Position numbers and translations under genes: made by a program
Part shown: positions 1 through 11,445 of the stretch, one piece after another
Numbering within the stretch: the stretch's first letter is position 1
Layout of the letters: each line of letters starts with the position of its first letter
The notes under the pieces: generated by a model
Seen by the model: the letters and a program-made list of their open reading frames with translations, nothing else
What the model was told of the DNA's origin: nothing
The model's database searches: none
Source of the DNA: Flaccisagitta enflata
Taxonomy: Eukaryota > Chaetognatha > Sagittoidea > Aphragmophora
Assembly: GCA_965153355.1 (NCBI GenBank)
Contig: OZ231126.1
Location: forward strand, 32,612,001-32,676,000
DNA: 64,000 bases
Direction: 5' to 3'

Positions 1-117
1 AAGTAGAAATATCCTTCGTGAGATCAGATCAGATCTCGCTCTCTTATGCTGGTTCAGTTTTCATGATTTTTCTACAAGTGGTACACTGGTACAATACCCC
101 TCACTATACCCAAAATC

Positions 118-304
118 AACATGGCCAGATACATGGCACCCCATTTGCAGACGGCTGGGCAAGGTCAGGATAGCAAAACATCACATTTCGAAAAGGTTAC
201 TGGCGGACCAACCGACAGACCGACCGACAGACCGACCAGGACTGGTCCAGACCCAACCCGGACCTGACCAGACCTGTTCTAGATTTTAGTATCCGATACT
301 AAAG
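118..304 (+). mobile_element. Degenerate HINE-B-like element
   Basis: The left end ACATGGCCAGATACATGGC matches the B-type start ACAAGGCCGGATACACGGC with a few changes, then GGCTGGGCAAGG matches the internal block. A CCGA/CAGA tetranucleotide tract follows at about 208-240. A hairpin AGTATC/GATACT followed by TAAAG at about 288-302 may be the 3' end, though its arms are not complementary to a 5' motif. Old, diverged copy; the right boundary is uncertain. Confidence 0.4.
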
Positions 305-961
305 ATATGTAAGAGGGCCTTGTGAGCCCTCGGTACGCGCATCTGTTCTGATAAGCCAGAGAGACCTGATTTGAGGACTCAGAGGGCCCCTAAGGTGACG
401 ATCGGTGGGAGGCGGGGTTATGGAAACAAGGCCCTTGGCCCACGGGTAATAAAAGAAAACCAAGTAGCAAGTAGTCCACCATGGGCGCGCGTGCATCGTT
501 CGGCTCATGTACATAATGATTAATGAAATTCAGCGGAAATCCGATTTAACGGCCTTAAAGCGACTGGGGAATTTCCGTTGTTAAATCAGAATGTTGTTTA
601 ATCAAATCTCCTATTTTGAATATTTTGCTTGAAAAATTATTTTAAGGAAAATCAAACAATGGTGGTGAATGAATTGCACTGTGTAGACATTTGTGCAATT
701 GGCAAACAAAGCAACAGATTAACAGATATAGCCTCTGATAGGCTTGTTTTGATATATTCTCCTATCCACGCTGGGAAACTGATCCCCCCCCCCCCCTGTG
801 AAAGTGCAGGCTTCTTTAGCATTAACCAGTAATGGCGACTATCGCCAACCAGAAAAAATCGTAAGAGTTGTTTTTGTTCTTCTCAGTTTCTTCTCACTCC
901 TCATTTCATTTTTCTTCTCTCGCTTTCATTTCTTTTCTTTTCTCTCTTTCATTATCTTTTC
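305..961. other. No recognised feature
   Basis: Ordinary sequence with no convincing coding frame or repeat. It contains a short poly-C run near 786-797 and a pyrimidine-rich stretch just before the dinucleotide tract. Confidence 0.6.
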
Positions 962-1152
<191 letters not shown>

Positions 1153-1164
1153 ATGATTGTGTCG

Positions 1165-1240
1165 GTTTTTAGATGCGTCCTCGCATCTCTATAATAGGCC
1201 ATGTCCGTCCGTCCGTCCGTCGGTTGGTTACGCATTCGTC
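1165..1240 (-). mobile_element. HINE-E, hairpin end only
   Basis: Read on the minus strand this is the 3' end: GATGCG/CGCATC hairpin next to a TTTTTA run, then a GTCC/GTCG tetranucleotide tract. The same block recurs at 2328-2390. The opposite end is not clear; a CAT tract and a 15-bp array follow, and a weak match to the subterminal motif (AGACGCATC) lies near 1723. Confidence 0.6.
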
Positions 1241-1277
1241 AATATCGCGAAACTCGTCATTATTTCGATGTAAAAGT

Positions 1278-1330
1278 GCATCATCATTATCGTAATCATC
1301 ATTGACATCATCATCATCATCATCATCATT

Positions 1331-1399
<69 letters not shown>

Positions 1400-1469
1400 G
1401 TCGTCGTCATCGTCGTCGTCTTTGTCGTCATCATCGTCGTCGTCCCCATCATAGTCATCGTAAACATCA

Positions 1470-1504
<35 letters not shown>

Positions 1505-1545
1505 ATCAGCGTCATCATCATCGTCATCATTGTCGTCATTGTAGA
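1278..1545. repeat. (CAT)n with CGT variants
   Basis: Trinucleotide tract of CAT mixed with CGT units. Poly-Met and similar open frames are by-products. Confidence 0.95.
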
Positions 1546-1725
1546 CCTTATAAAGTGAGACTGCATAAAGTAGACCTTATAAAGTGAGACCGTTTTAAGT
1601 AGACCTTATGAAGTGAGACCGTATAAAGTAACACCATATAAAGTAAGACCCTATACAGTGAGACCATATGAAATTAGAACCTATGAACCAAGACCGTATA
1701 AAGAAAGACCATTTAAACCAAGACA
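1545..1725. repeat. 15-bp minisatellite, diverged
   Basis: About ten imperfect copies of a 15-16 bp unit close to GACCRTATAAAGTRA. The same unit, in a more uniform form, recurs at 2660-2760. Confidence 0.8.
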
Positions 1726-1732
1726 AGACGCA

Positions 1733-1936
1733 TCAACATTATCGTCGTCATCATAAACGACATTATTGCCATCATCATAAACATCAGCATCATAGTTACC
1801 ATCATCATCATCATCATCATCATCATCAGCATCATCTTCATTGTTACCATCATCATCATAGGCGTCGTCATCATAATCATCATCATCATTTCCATCGACA
1901 TCATCATTATCATAGTTTCTTTCCCGTCATCATCAT

Positions 1937-2012
<76 letters not shown>

Positions 2013-2325
2013 GTCATTGTTACCATCGTCATCATCTTTACCATCATCATCATTGTCATCAGCGTCGTCGTCGTGGTTGTCATCAGCATCATTGTTACAA
2101 TCGTCATCATTTATCAACGTGATCATTAACGTAGTCTTTTTTCCGTCGTCATCATCATCATCGTCATATTCATCATCATCATCATCATCGTCATGTTCAT
2201 CATCATCATCGTCATCATCATCATCATCGTCATCATCATCATCGTCATATTCATCGTCACCATCATCAGCGTCATCGCTACAGTCGTCATCGTTGTCATC
2301 ATTCAACATCATCATTATCATTGTT
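1733..2325. repeat. (CAT)n/(CGT)n compound tract
   Basis: Nearly 600 bp of CAT units with interspersed CGT, GTT and ACC units. The long His-, Asp-, Ile- and Ser-rich open frames on both strands come from this composition and are not evidence of a gene. Confidence 0.95.
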
Positions 2326-2499
2326 TTTTTTAGATGCGTCCTCGCATCTCTATAAGAGGGCATGTCCTTCCGTCAGTTGGTCGGTCGGTTACACATTTAT
2401 CATAATCCACTATATCTATGCCATATTACACATGAATCACAACTGGATCAATAAAGCAGAGCAACATAGCAAAAAATCAGATTATATTAAAGAAAACAT

Positions 2500-2762
2500 T
2501 TTTAGTGAGATTAAAGTAGAACCATATTAAGAATAAACAAGGCCAAGTAGGCCAATAAGGTGCGACGTGTGGATTGTCGAACGAATACGTTACCCGACCA
2601 ACCGACCGACCAACAGACGGACACAGCCAGTTATAGAGGTGCTTTGTCGCACCTAAAAACCATATTAAGAAAGACCATATAAAGAAAGACCATATAAAGA
2701 AAGACCATATAAAGAAAGACCATATAAAGAAAGACCATATAAAGAAAGACCATACAAATAAA
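2500..2762. repeat. 15-bp minisatellite (GACCATATAAAGAAA)n
   Basis: Six to seven near-perfect copies from 2668 to 2757 and older ones to the left of the HINE-E inserted at 2537-2659. Because the period is a multiple of three it stays open in several frames, which is not a coding signal. Confidence 0.9.
2537..2659 (+). mobile_element. HINE-E, complete 123-bp copy
   Basis: Starts ACAAGGCCAAGTAGGCC (5' hairpin GGCC/GGCC), then the subterminal motif AGGTGCGAC. A CCGA-type tract lies at 2594-2630. It ends with hairpin GGTGC/GCACC and TAAAAA; the ending GTCGCACCT is the exact inverse of the 5' motif. Both flanks carry the host array motif CCATATTAAGAA, which marks the insertion into the 15-bp array. 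This is one of the clearest copies for reading the family plan. Confidence 0.8.
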
Positions 2763-2795
2763 GAAGAGGACGCATCGTTGGCCTATCTGGCCTTG

Positions 2796-2902
<107 letters not shown>

Positions 2903-3188
2903 CGTCAGAAGTCAATGTGCGCAACATATTGCCAACATTTTTCCTGCTACATACGGCCCAAAATCATTGATGAAAAATATTGATCTTTGGAAAAAATGTG
3001 GAAAAAGTGAAAAAAGGATTCAAAAATCCATAATGCCTAAAATATTGGTTCGACAGCGCTCTGCCTCTTTCCAGAAGGTGTAAAAAAGTTCCCTCTTTCA
3101 CCCTGTACCAAATTGAACCATAGCCTTGAGCGAGCCTAGTCGTGCCTCAACTTTCTCAAATTGGCTCATGCAAAAAAAGGAAACATTA

Positions 3189-3417
3189 CTATCTAGCTCA
3201 TAAATATACGGACACCTGAAAATGAGCATCAAGTTTAGAAAGATGCTGCGCCTAAGCATATTAAGCTACTGACTCCAGATTGGTTGTATTTGAAAGTTTT
3301 TAAATAACTTTTCAAAATGGGCCCAATCTAGTGTTAAGAACTCAATTTGATTATGCGTAACACCTTTCCAAAGTTGATGCTTCTATTCAAGTGTCTGTAT
3401 ATTTATGAGCTAGATGG
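3189..3417. mobile_element. Tc1/mariner-like MITE, 229 bp
   Basis: Terminal inverted repeats: CTATCTAGCTCATAAATATA on the left and its near-perfect inverse (starting CCATCTAGCTCATAAATATA) on the right, both continuing into a variant of CGGACACCTGAA. The left flank is TA and the right flank TG, a decayed TA target duplication. Related to the larger element at 15450-16058, which shares ATAAATATACGGACA. No transposase coding. Confidence 0.7.
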
Positions 3418-3523
3418 TGATTCCTAACTTGGGACTCAAAAAATAAAAATGAAATGTTTCTTCTATTTTTTTCTTAATAAAATTTTTCAAACACCATCAG
3501 AAAAATTTCTCAATGGTAACTTA

Positions 3524-4649
3524 ACAAGCCCGACCGGGCAACGATGCGTCCAGGCCGTGTCTCTGTATATATTGATCATGTGACATAAATGGAGAGACAG
3601 ATGGACGAACAGACAGGTGAAACGACTTAGTAGTAAAGGAGGCAAGACATATAAATCATTTGTTTCAGTATAGGTCATTTCCACAATAAACCGGCCCAGC
3701 TGAAATTCATGATGTAACAGGCAAAAATATTGTTTTTATCAAGCTAATCCTTTTTTTTATGATAGAAGCTGTTGTAACACATTACTTGGGATTCAGTGCC
3801 TAGCTGATATCCTTCATACTTAAAATTTTGATAGGCTATCTAGCAAAGAATAGGCCAAAATCACCCCCTTTTTTATGTCACGCTGATGTCACATTTAAAA
3901 CCACATTGAAAAAGATATGAAAAAATCGTTAAGCCTACCCAACTATGGGTCATTTTTATTTAATTGCAATCCCTAAAGAAGAACTAATGATTTATGGCGA
4001 CCAATTGTTGTTAACTATGGAAAAATTTCACTTTTAGTTGATGTATCTAAAATGATGATTTATTTGATTTTGATATATAGTAGTATACTATACTGTAAAT
4101 GACAATATCTTAAATATTATGGAAATTTTCTTTTTTCCCCCTTTAGTATAGACATAACCCATGTTACATGCAAAATTTCAGACCTTAATGTCAATTCTAG
4201 CCAGAGATATTGATTTTTGAAGAGAGTGACGGAAAATGTTAATACCCTGTTACTCTAATGTTACTCTGATTACGATGAAAACTAACATAGTTGAACACAT
4301 TTTAAGTATTGGAATATTTTTTCTTGTATGATCTGAAAGAGTATCAAATTCTGAGCATAGGGCTCAAATTTTAAGCTCATAGGTGCAACCATTATGAAAT
4401 TTTGACATTTTTATCAATGTTAACGAATTCAGTCGCCTTATTTCCGCCAGTCTAGTTTATTGTGGAAACTGCCTATAGGATCTCACCGTGGCCAAAAACA
4501 GCCGAGAAAAGTGGTGTTTGTACTTGCGTGACAGACATACCAACGGATGGACAAACGGACTGATGGACCGATGGACCAGCGGACCGGCGGACAGACCGAC
4601 GGACAGACCCTCTTAAAGAGATACGTTCCTGACGGACGCATTTAAAAAG
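3524..4649 (+). mobile_element. HINE-E interrupted by a MITE
   Basis: Starts ACAAGCCCGACCGGGC (perfect GCCC/GGGC hairpin) then ACGATGCGTCC. The right end has GGACGCAT followed by TTAAAAAG, the inverse of the subterminal motif, preceded by a GGAC-type tetranucleotide tract at 4533-4608. Removing the MITE at 3671-4475 leaves about 320 bp. Confidence 0.65.
3671..4475. mobile_element. TA-flanked MITE, 805 bp
   Basis: Left terminus TAGGTCATTTCCACAATAAA and right terminus, read inversely, TAGGCAGTTTCCACAATAAA; both sides are flanked by TA. AT-rich interior without a usable reading frame. The TA duplication suits the Tc1/mariner superfamily. It splits the HINE-E at 3524-4649. Confidence 0.6.
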
Positions 4650-5261
4650 TATGAATCTAGTTTTCATGTAATTGACCGCTTTGTTACTGTCAGAATGTGT
4701 TGATAATAAACAATTATCAATCTAGTTAATAGTTATCAGTTTGTAATGTGTATGTATCAGTATGTTTCTGTCATATCTTGACAAATAAAAGGATCAATCA
4801 CATTCATGAATAGATATTACATACAAAATGCATAAACTATTTAGCTAGGTAATGAATAATCCAACAGTTGCTAAATCCGATAAAGTTGCTAAATGTGATA
4901 AAGTAGTAGTCCACTGTATGATTTTTTCACGCTAGAAAACGTAGAATGACACAAGTTTGTAAACAAGCATCTCCTCGGTGATCACTTGTTCGAACCCCGA
5001 GTAGGCGCTTTAATCTCCGTTCTGGTGGAACTAACAAATATTTCTGATTTTTTCGCCACGCTCTAACTTTTCTGAATATTTTTGTTTCTTTAAAGGCGCT
5101 ACAGTTCCAAACAAAGAGGTAATGCGTGTTTCCCATGAATAAGGGTGAATAATAAGCTCAACGCTAGAGATGTTTTCGTCGATTATAAAAGAGCTGCTTT
5201 TTCTCAGCGCCTGGTCTCAATTTCTGTTGTAAGAAAACCAAGAATTCACGAAAAATGTAAA
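4650..5261. other. No recognised feature
   Basis: AT-rich sequence without a supported gene or clear repeat. Confidence 0.5.
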
Positions 5262-5512
5262 TCTTCTTCTATTCATCTTCTTGTTCTTGTTATTCTTGTT
5301 CTTGTTCTTGTTCTTCTTCTTCTTCTTCTTCTTCTTCTTCTTCTTCTTCTTCTTCTTCTTCTTCTTCTTCTCCTTCTTCTTCTTCTTCTTCTTCCTTCTC
5401 ATATTTTTTTCTTCTTCTTCTTCTTCTTTTTCTTCTTCTTCTTCTACTTCTTCTTCTTCTTCTTCTTCTCCTTCTTCTTCTTCTTCTTCTTCTTCTTCTA
5501 CTTCTTCTTTTT
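5262..5512. repeat. (CTT)n microsatellite
   Basis: Trinucleotide CTT tract with a few CTC, TTT and TAC interruptions; it abuts the hairpin end of the next C-type element. Confidence 0.95.
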
Positions 5513-6646
5513 GGGCAGCGGCCCCAAAGGGCCGATGTCCTGTATAGCTGTAGGACACAGGGGTGAATTTCTATACGTCCGTCCTTCTGTCCTTCCGTCC
5601 GTCCTTCCATCTCCCCCCCAAGCTTTCCAAGCCTCAAATTCCCATCGGATAACATGGGAAATTGTCAAAATGCAAACTTCCCATGGAATAACATGGAAAG
5701 TTTTCAAAAATGCAAGAACATGCATGTATCCCACATGTGTCTGACAGCCAATCCAGGGTTAGAATGACAGTACACCGGATTTTTCTGTAGTTTTGCTATG
5801 CTCATCTGTGTACAATACAAGAACAATTGAGTTGGAAATCTTCCCTGGAGGGGTTTTTGAAAAAAAATCGATTTTTGGCCCACAGGAAAGGTGGTGGTAA
5901 TGCAGATTCTTGTGAGTTGTATTAACTCATTTCTTGATTCCATATTGTTATTCTATGCAAAATTTCCTTTTATTTGATAGGTCACACTATACGGTTTAAT
6001 ACAGAAATAAAGTTTTCATTTTTTGAGCCACCGTTTTTTTTTGCAACGGTGACCCAAAAAATGAAAATTTAAGTTTTTTGCAAAAGTATAGAGTGCGACC
6101 TATCAAATGAAATAAAATTTTGCATAGAATAACAATATGGAATCAAGAAATGAGTTAATACAACTCACAAGAATCTGCATTACCACCACCTTTCCTGTGG
6201 GCGAAAAATCGATTTTTTTTCAAAAAACCCTCCAGGGAAGATTTCCAACTAGATTGTTCTTGTATTGTACACAGATGAGCATAGCAAAACTACAGAAAAA
6301 CCCAGTGTACTGTCATTCTCACCCTGGATTGGCTGTCAGACACATGTGTCCCATTGAATAACATGGAAAATTGATGAAAACTAAGAAAAATGTAAAATTC
6401 CAATTGAATAACATGGCAAATTGACAAGAAATTTTTAAAAAATGCAAAATTCCCAATGAATATTATGGAAAATTGCTACTAAGGCCTCAAATATGCCCTC
6501 TCAGGACGTATGGAAATTCACCCCTGTGTCCTACAGGATATCAGCTCTTTGGGGCCGCTGCCCTGCTCTCACTCCACTTCTTCAGCCAATCACTCCAAGC
6601 AGGGCATCGGGTACCGCTGACCATGTGCGATCCTTGGATGACTTGT
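5508..6646 (-). mobile_element. HINE-C element holding a fold-back
   Basis: The hairpin end lies left: GGGCAGCGGCCCCAAAGGGC followed by the block with GTCCTGTA..GGACACAGGGG. The inverse of that block recurs at 6515-6566. The 5' end is at the right, reading inversely ACAAGTCATCCAAGGATCGC, so it begins ACAAG like A and B elements, with a CCAAG..CTTGG-type hairpin. A GTCC/TTCC tract is at 5575-5612. Short diverged repeats around ATAACATGGAAAATTG fill the interior, cut by the fold-back at 5732-6348. Confidence 0.7.
5732..6348. mobile_element. Fold-back element, 617 bp
   Basis: Two inverted arms of about 300 bp meet near 6040. Terminal sequence CACATGTGTCTGACAGCC occurs at both ends in inverse orientation. 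The immediate flanks are TCC on both sides, a possible 3-bp target duplication. Both arms encode the same short frame beginning MESRNELIQLTRI on opposite strands; this is a consequence of the inverted duplication. Superfamily unassigned: a 3-bp duplication would fit CACTA-type or Harbinger-type elements. Confidence 0.75.
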
Positions 6647-7091
6647 TCTTCTACTTCTTCTTCTCTTATTATATTTAGCCCACGTAAACGTAGTTTTGAC
6701 TCTGGGATAGCTTTGTCTTGTAGAAATCTCTGATTGTCTGACGATGTTAGACGCAAAGGAAATTTAGGCGTAGATTGAAAAAAGGGCGTGACGATGGTCT
6801 CTTTGATGTGGTAAAAATTTCAACAATCTGAGAGGGGAAGAAATGAAAGGGAAATTGGGCATTAAAGGATGGTCAACCAATGCATGAAAACAACATGAGA
6901 TCAGGATAGACATGGACAGAAACAGCCAATAACAACATGTACATTTTATACAGAGGCCATGAAGCTAGATCCGTACACTGCCCCCGCCCTGCCCATCCCA
7001 CTAAATTCACCCATGTCACCCCAATAATCAGTTGACCGGACAGACGATAAAAACAGACGATAAAATGATAAAAAACAGACAATAAACAATA
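6647..7091. other. No recognised feature
   Basis: Unique sequence between two C elements. It has several CAGACGATAAAA-like short direct repeats near 7041-7090. Confidence 0.5.
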
Positions 7092-7721
7092 ACAGGTCGC
7101 CCAAGGGCAATATGTGGTCAGCGATACCCGTTGCCCTGCTTTGAGTGATTGTGAATTGGAGTGAGGGGAAGCAGGGCAGCGGCCCCGAAGGGGACGAAGT
7201 CCTGTAGAACACAGGGGGACTTTCGTTCGTCCTACCTGAAGAAGTGGATGAGATGCTATAGAGGGCTGACTGAAGGCATTCAAGAGCCTAAACTGAGGTC
7301 TAAGAAGACTGATACAAGCCCTGAGAATGCCGATTGGAAGCTTAAGAGGGCTGACTTGAGGCTTGCGAGAGCTGGATTAAGGCTTGAAAGGCCAGAGGAC
7401 TGATTTGAAGCCTGGAAGCAATAAATTGAGGTTTAGATGGCTGATTTGAGGCCTGAGAGGCCTAATTTGAGGCATGAGAGGCCAGGTTTGAGGCCTGAGA
7501 TTTGGATTTGAGGCCTGAGAAGCCAGATTTGAGGCCTGAGAGGCCAGATTTGAGGCCTGAGAGGCCAGATTTGAGGCCTGTTCAGGCTGGATTTGAGACC
7601 TGAGAGGCTGGATTTGAGGCTTGAGAGGCCTGATGTGAGGCCTGAGGGGTCTGACAAAGGGGGGGGACTAACGGACGAACGGACGGATGGACGGACGAAA
7701 GAAAGTCCCCCTGTGTTCTAG
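7092..7721 (+). mobile_element. HINE-C element with 21-bp array
   Basis: Starts ACAGGTCGCCCAAGGGC (GCCC/GGGC hairpin), then the block GGTCAGCGATACCCGTTGCC and AGGGCAGCGGCCCC. A minisatellite of about 21 bp around GAGGCCTGAGAGGCC..TTT occupies 7260-7655. A CGGA-type tract is at 7673-7700. The right end stops inside the terminal block (CCCCCTGTGTTCTA), so the 3' hairpin is missing. Confidence 0.75.
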
Positions 7722-8512
7722 AATTGAAGATTTTTCAGCTTCATTCTAACTAGTCTGTAAACAGTTTCAGAAACGGTCTCCGGTATCTAATATGAGTCAG
7801 ATGTCCGTTCATTTGTCTCTGAAAATAGAAGAATGAGAGACTTATGAAAGACATGAAATTGCAAGGGCGCACATCATGAAAATCAAGCAAAATATCAAAC
7901 GTTCCATTAAGAAGTGATGCCATATCAATGTATACGCAATTAAAAATCAAAGCATAGAACATACGACGATGAAAATGTAGAGAGAAAAATACGTGAGAAT
8001 ACGTAATTCCAATTTTAATAAAAGAGCAAGGCGAGATGGTTCAGAACCAGCGCGCCATATGGAGAGAAATGAAAAATGGCTAAAAACAAATGGCATCGAA
8101 TTGGAAAGAAAGAGGAAAGAGACAATCACTCCAAAGATCATCAGCACTCGCATACTTAAATAAAACACACATTTCCACACTCTGCCCCATTTTTGCAATT
8201 TCATGAATTTCAAAAATCCGACATTTAGTTTCTGGTCGTAGGAAACTCTACATAAAAACCCATACTATCACGCTGAAAAAAATTTTATGATAATTAAACT
8301 ACAGCCCTCGCCCCTCTCCTGCGCCTCCGCCTCTTACATCCCCACCCCCCTACAGAAGGAGATCGACGAGCGACATGGCGACGAATGTTTCCCCCCCCCC
8401 CCCGTCCGGAAGGGGGGGACGAAACCAAGCGAAGTGATCAATCCAACGATGACGGGCGGAGACGAGTACGGAGACGAGGAAGATGAGGCGCCTGTTCTGT
8501 TAAAAAGTTAAT
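7722..8512. other. No recognised feature
   Basis: Unique sequence with no strong coding frame. A poly-C run occurs near 8391-8403. A short open frame at 8287-8511 (74 aa, ending in acidic residues) has no recognised domain. Confidence 0.45.
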
Positions 8513-9223
8513 AGTCGCAAAAGCGTTAGATGGTCAGCGGTACCCGTTGCCCCTATGAGAGTGTGTGGGTGTGTGGTGGTTAGAGGGGCAGCGGCCCCAA
8601 AGGGGCCGATGACCTATGCTGTTTTTATTTGAGCCTCAAGGCTGGGATTAGGGTCTGGAGGCTGTAATTGGGGCCTTGAGACTGGGATTTGAGCCTTGAG
8701 GCTGGGATTTGAGCTTTGAGGCTGGGATTTGAGGCTTGACACTAGGATTTGGGCCTTAAGACTAGGATTTGAGACTCAAGGCTGGAATTTGAGCCTCAAG
8801 GCTGGGAATTGAGCCAAGAGGCTGGGATTTGAGCCTCAAGGCTGGGATTTGAGCCAAGAGGCTGGGATTTGGGCCTCAAGGCTGGGATTTGGGCCTCGAG
8901 GCTGGGATTTGAGCCTCAAGACTGGGGTTGGAGCCCCAGGCTGGGATTTGAGCCTCAAGACTGGGATTTGAGTCCAAGGCTGGGATTTGATCCTCAAGAC
9001 TGGGATTTGAGCCTCGAGACTGGGATTTGAGCCTCGAGACTGGGATTTGAGCCTCGAGACTGGGATTTGAGCCTCGAGGCTAGGATTTGAGCCTTGAAGC
9101 TAGGATTTGGGTCCCAAGGCCGGGGGGGGGGGACGCAGAAGGAGAAGAAGGTGAAGGAGAAGGAGAAATTTCCCCTGTGTGAAAGCATAGGTCATCGGCC
9201 CCTTCGGGGCTGCTGCCCAAAAA
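8513..9223 (+). mobile_element. HINE-D element with 21-bp array
   Basis: Starts AGTCGCAAAAGCG (CGC/GCG hairpin), then GGTCAGCGGTACCCGTTGCC, GGGCAGCGGCCCCAAAGGGG and CCGATGACCTATGC. About 24 copies of a 20-21 bp unit around GAGGCTGGGATTTGAGCCT fill 8635-9120. The right end repeats the terminal block inversely (GCATAGGTCATCGGCCCC..CTGCCCAAAAA). Complete copy. Confidence 0.75.
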
Positions 9224-9960
9224 GGGGAGGGGGGGGGGAAGGGGGAACGGGCCTAGGAGCACCTCTAGACTGGGATTTAACATCGAGGTGGAAAAAGATA
9301 AGTGGAGGGCAAACTAAAATGTACAAATATACGAACCTATTTGTAAACAACATGCTGAAAAGACAATGTCAAATACAAGAAAAACATACATGTTCCTAAG
9401 AACACAAAACAAGAATAAAATAATAAATTACTATCCAAACTACATTAAAACCGAATCTGAAAGAAAAAGATTAGGTAAGATTCATGGGAACGACCACGTC
9501 ACCTGCACCATTTCCCAAAGGAAATATGCGGACCATATCGGAAGCTCTAACAGCTCGTCAATTCGTGGGCAAAAGACGAAGATGAAACGATCAAAATGGA
9601 CACCGCGATGATGGGCAGATGGCGTCATCGTCTGTAGGAATATTCCCCCCTCGCAGGGAGAAGGAAAAAAGAGAAAAGGGGGGCAGATGGATTAGTACAG
9701 TTCTTATCATATGCAGATTCAATCATAATAACAAGAAATAAACACACCATCTCTTCCATGAAACTTACGCGGGCGTTTTTCGCCAGGCCCTGGGGTGGAT
9801 AAGAATCCCATGCCCCGGGTCGCGCCCCCGACAATGCCGGCCTGTCCATTGAGGGATGAGCATTGCGGTGAAATTGACGACTCAGCGAGATGGTGGCGCT
9901 CTCCATGTCGCGTTACGTTGATGATAATTAATAGGAAGGGTAACTGTGGACGTGGCACCA
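9224..9960. other. No recognised feature
   Basis: Unique sequence downstream (minus-strand sense) of the glutamine-rich ORF. It would include that gene's 3' flank if the gene is real. No clear repeat. Confidence 0.45.
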
Positions 9961-9971
9961 TGTTGACAGCT

Positions 9972-10909
9972 TTATTGCGGCGGCTGCTGTTGGTTATGCT
10001 GCTGCTGCTGCTGGCGGCCTGGATTCCAAGGACGCCTTTTAGGTTTTGGCGGCGCCTTGGGAGTGTCTTTTGCGCTTTGAGCAGTCGATGAGACGGAAGG
10101 CCGATTTTCGTTTTCTGCTGAAGCTGTCGATGTCGACAAAGCTGTGGGGGTCACTGGAGCCAGAAGGGCACGAGGATCTTGCTGTATGCAGAGGACGTGC
10201 TTGAAGGCTGCTGCCGTCGACGCCTTCTGCGCAAATCCCGTCGCCTCCTTAGCCTTTGCGTCCGCCACTTGCTTCGCCTTCTCCAACTTCTTCTCCAGAT
10301 CTGCGACTCGCATATCGCTCTTGACCTTTGCATCTGACGCAATCATCGCTTTGCATCTCGTCTCCATGACTTCCGTCTGAATCCGCGACGCTTCCGCCAT
10401 GTCCCAAACAGCACAGGCACATTCAACTCGCTGAGCGTTGCTGAATGATTTGTAAAAGGTGGCTGGGAGGTAACTTGCAAGTCTTGACAACTGACGTTTG
10501 GAGGTGCTCTTTCCAGTTGCCGAACACAGGCGGAGCAGATGCTCGTCGATGCAAAGTCCAGTCTCGGGGTCAAGAACCGTCGACAAAGAGTTTGGCCATT
10601 CCAACTTCTGTTGCTGATAAACTGGTGGTCCTTTCGACTGTTGTTGAGACGTCGCAGAACCCCTGGCGACCGCCGGAGGCTGGATATCACCAATTGGATT
10701 TTTCCCTTGCGCTGCTGCTGCTTCTGGCCGCTGTTTAAGCTCCTTTGTCTTCTTTGACGCGGGCGCCGTTGAAGACGCAGTTGCTCCCCCGCTACCTGAA
10801 GCTGATGCCGCTGCGCTGGGGACCTCCTGCTGCTGAGGAGGCTGTTGTTGCTTCTTTTTATTATTGTTTTTGCCTTTGCCTTTGCTTTTGGAATTGGCCG
10901 TGGCTTGAA

Positions 10910-10940
<31 letters not shown>

Positions 10941-11426
10941 TTGTTGCCATTGGTGCTGCTGATGTTGTTGCTGCTGCTTTGGCTGCTGGAGTTGCTGCTG
11001 CTGCTGCTGATGTTGTTTTTGCCGTTGCTGCTGCTGATGTTGTTGCTGCTGCTTTGGCTGTTGTTGTTGCTGCTGCTGCTGGTGTTGCTGCTGCTGCTGT
11101 TGATGTTGCAACGGGTCGAGTCCCGTTTGCTTTTTCTCTTGTCGACACCTTTTTGGGTTGGGAGCTACATCTTGAGGATCCGGCGGCTGCTGATTTGGGG
11201 GATGAACCAAAGCCGGACGCGTTTGACGAGCTGCTGCTGCGTTGGTGGAAGTTGCCGCCGGTGGGTTTGCGGTTGCAGCAGACGATGGAGTTGTCGTCAA
11301 ATTCTTCTTCGACGCTTGGACCACATGTCGAGCCTCCTTGTAATTCTCCCTTTTCGTTTTTTGTCTTCCTTGTCTGCGTTCTAGGGTATCAAACCCTAAC
11401 CCACACTGAGTAGCCGACGAACGCAT
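9972..11426 (-). CDS. Glutamine-rich coiled-coil protein, unrecognised
   Basis: A 484-aa open frame from ATG at 11426 to the stop at 9972. Residues 1-107 are Ser/Ala/Pro/Thr-rich with a basic patch (NPKRCRQEKK). Roughly 108-200 is a poly-Gln region ending in a second basic patch (SKGKGKNNNKKK). Roughly 200-275 is low complexity. About 275-425 is the least biased part: it contains LEWPNSLSTVLDPETGLC, two cysteines in VECACAVWDM, and a charged heptad stretch (VADLEKKLEKAKQVADAKAK) that should form a coiled coil. The C-terminus is Pro/Lys-rich and ends in Gln repeats. The frame is open for 12 codons upstream of the chosen ATG, up to a TAA, so the start is reasonable but an upstream exon cannot be excluded. 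The Leu/Ala-rich plus-strand frames over 10745-11413 are shadows of the CAG tracts. It could be a host nuclear protein or a retroelement gag-like product; the copy of an interspersed sequence 20 bp upstream (11446-11735) slightly favours a mobile origin. No function is assigned. Confidence 0.5.
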
Positions 11427-11445
11427 TTCCTTCTCACACTGTTCC

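Noticed and set aside
4977-5010. Possible tRNA T arm (TTCGAACCCCGAG)
   Set aside because: No A box or pairing acceptor stem at tRNA distance on either strand.
10745-11413. Plus-strand Leu/Ala/Val-rich ORF opposite the Gln-rich frame
   Set aside because: It is the antisense of CAG tracts; the minus frame has the non-repetitive C-terminal domain.
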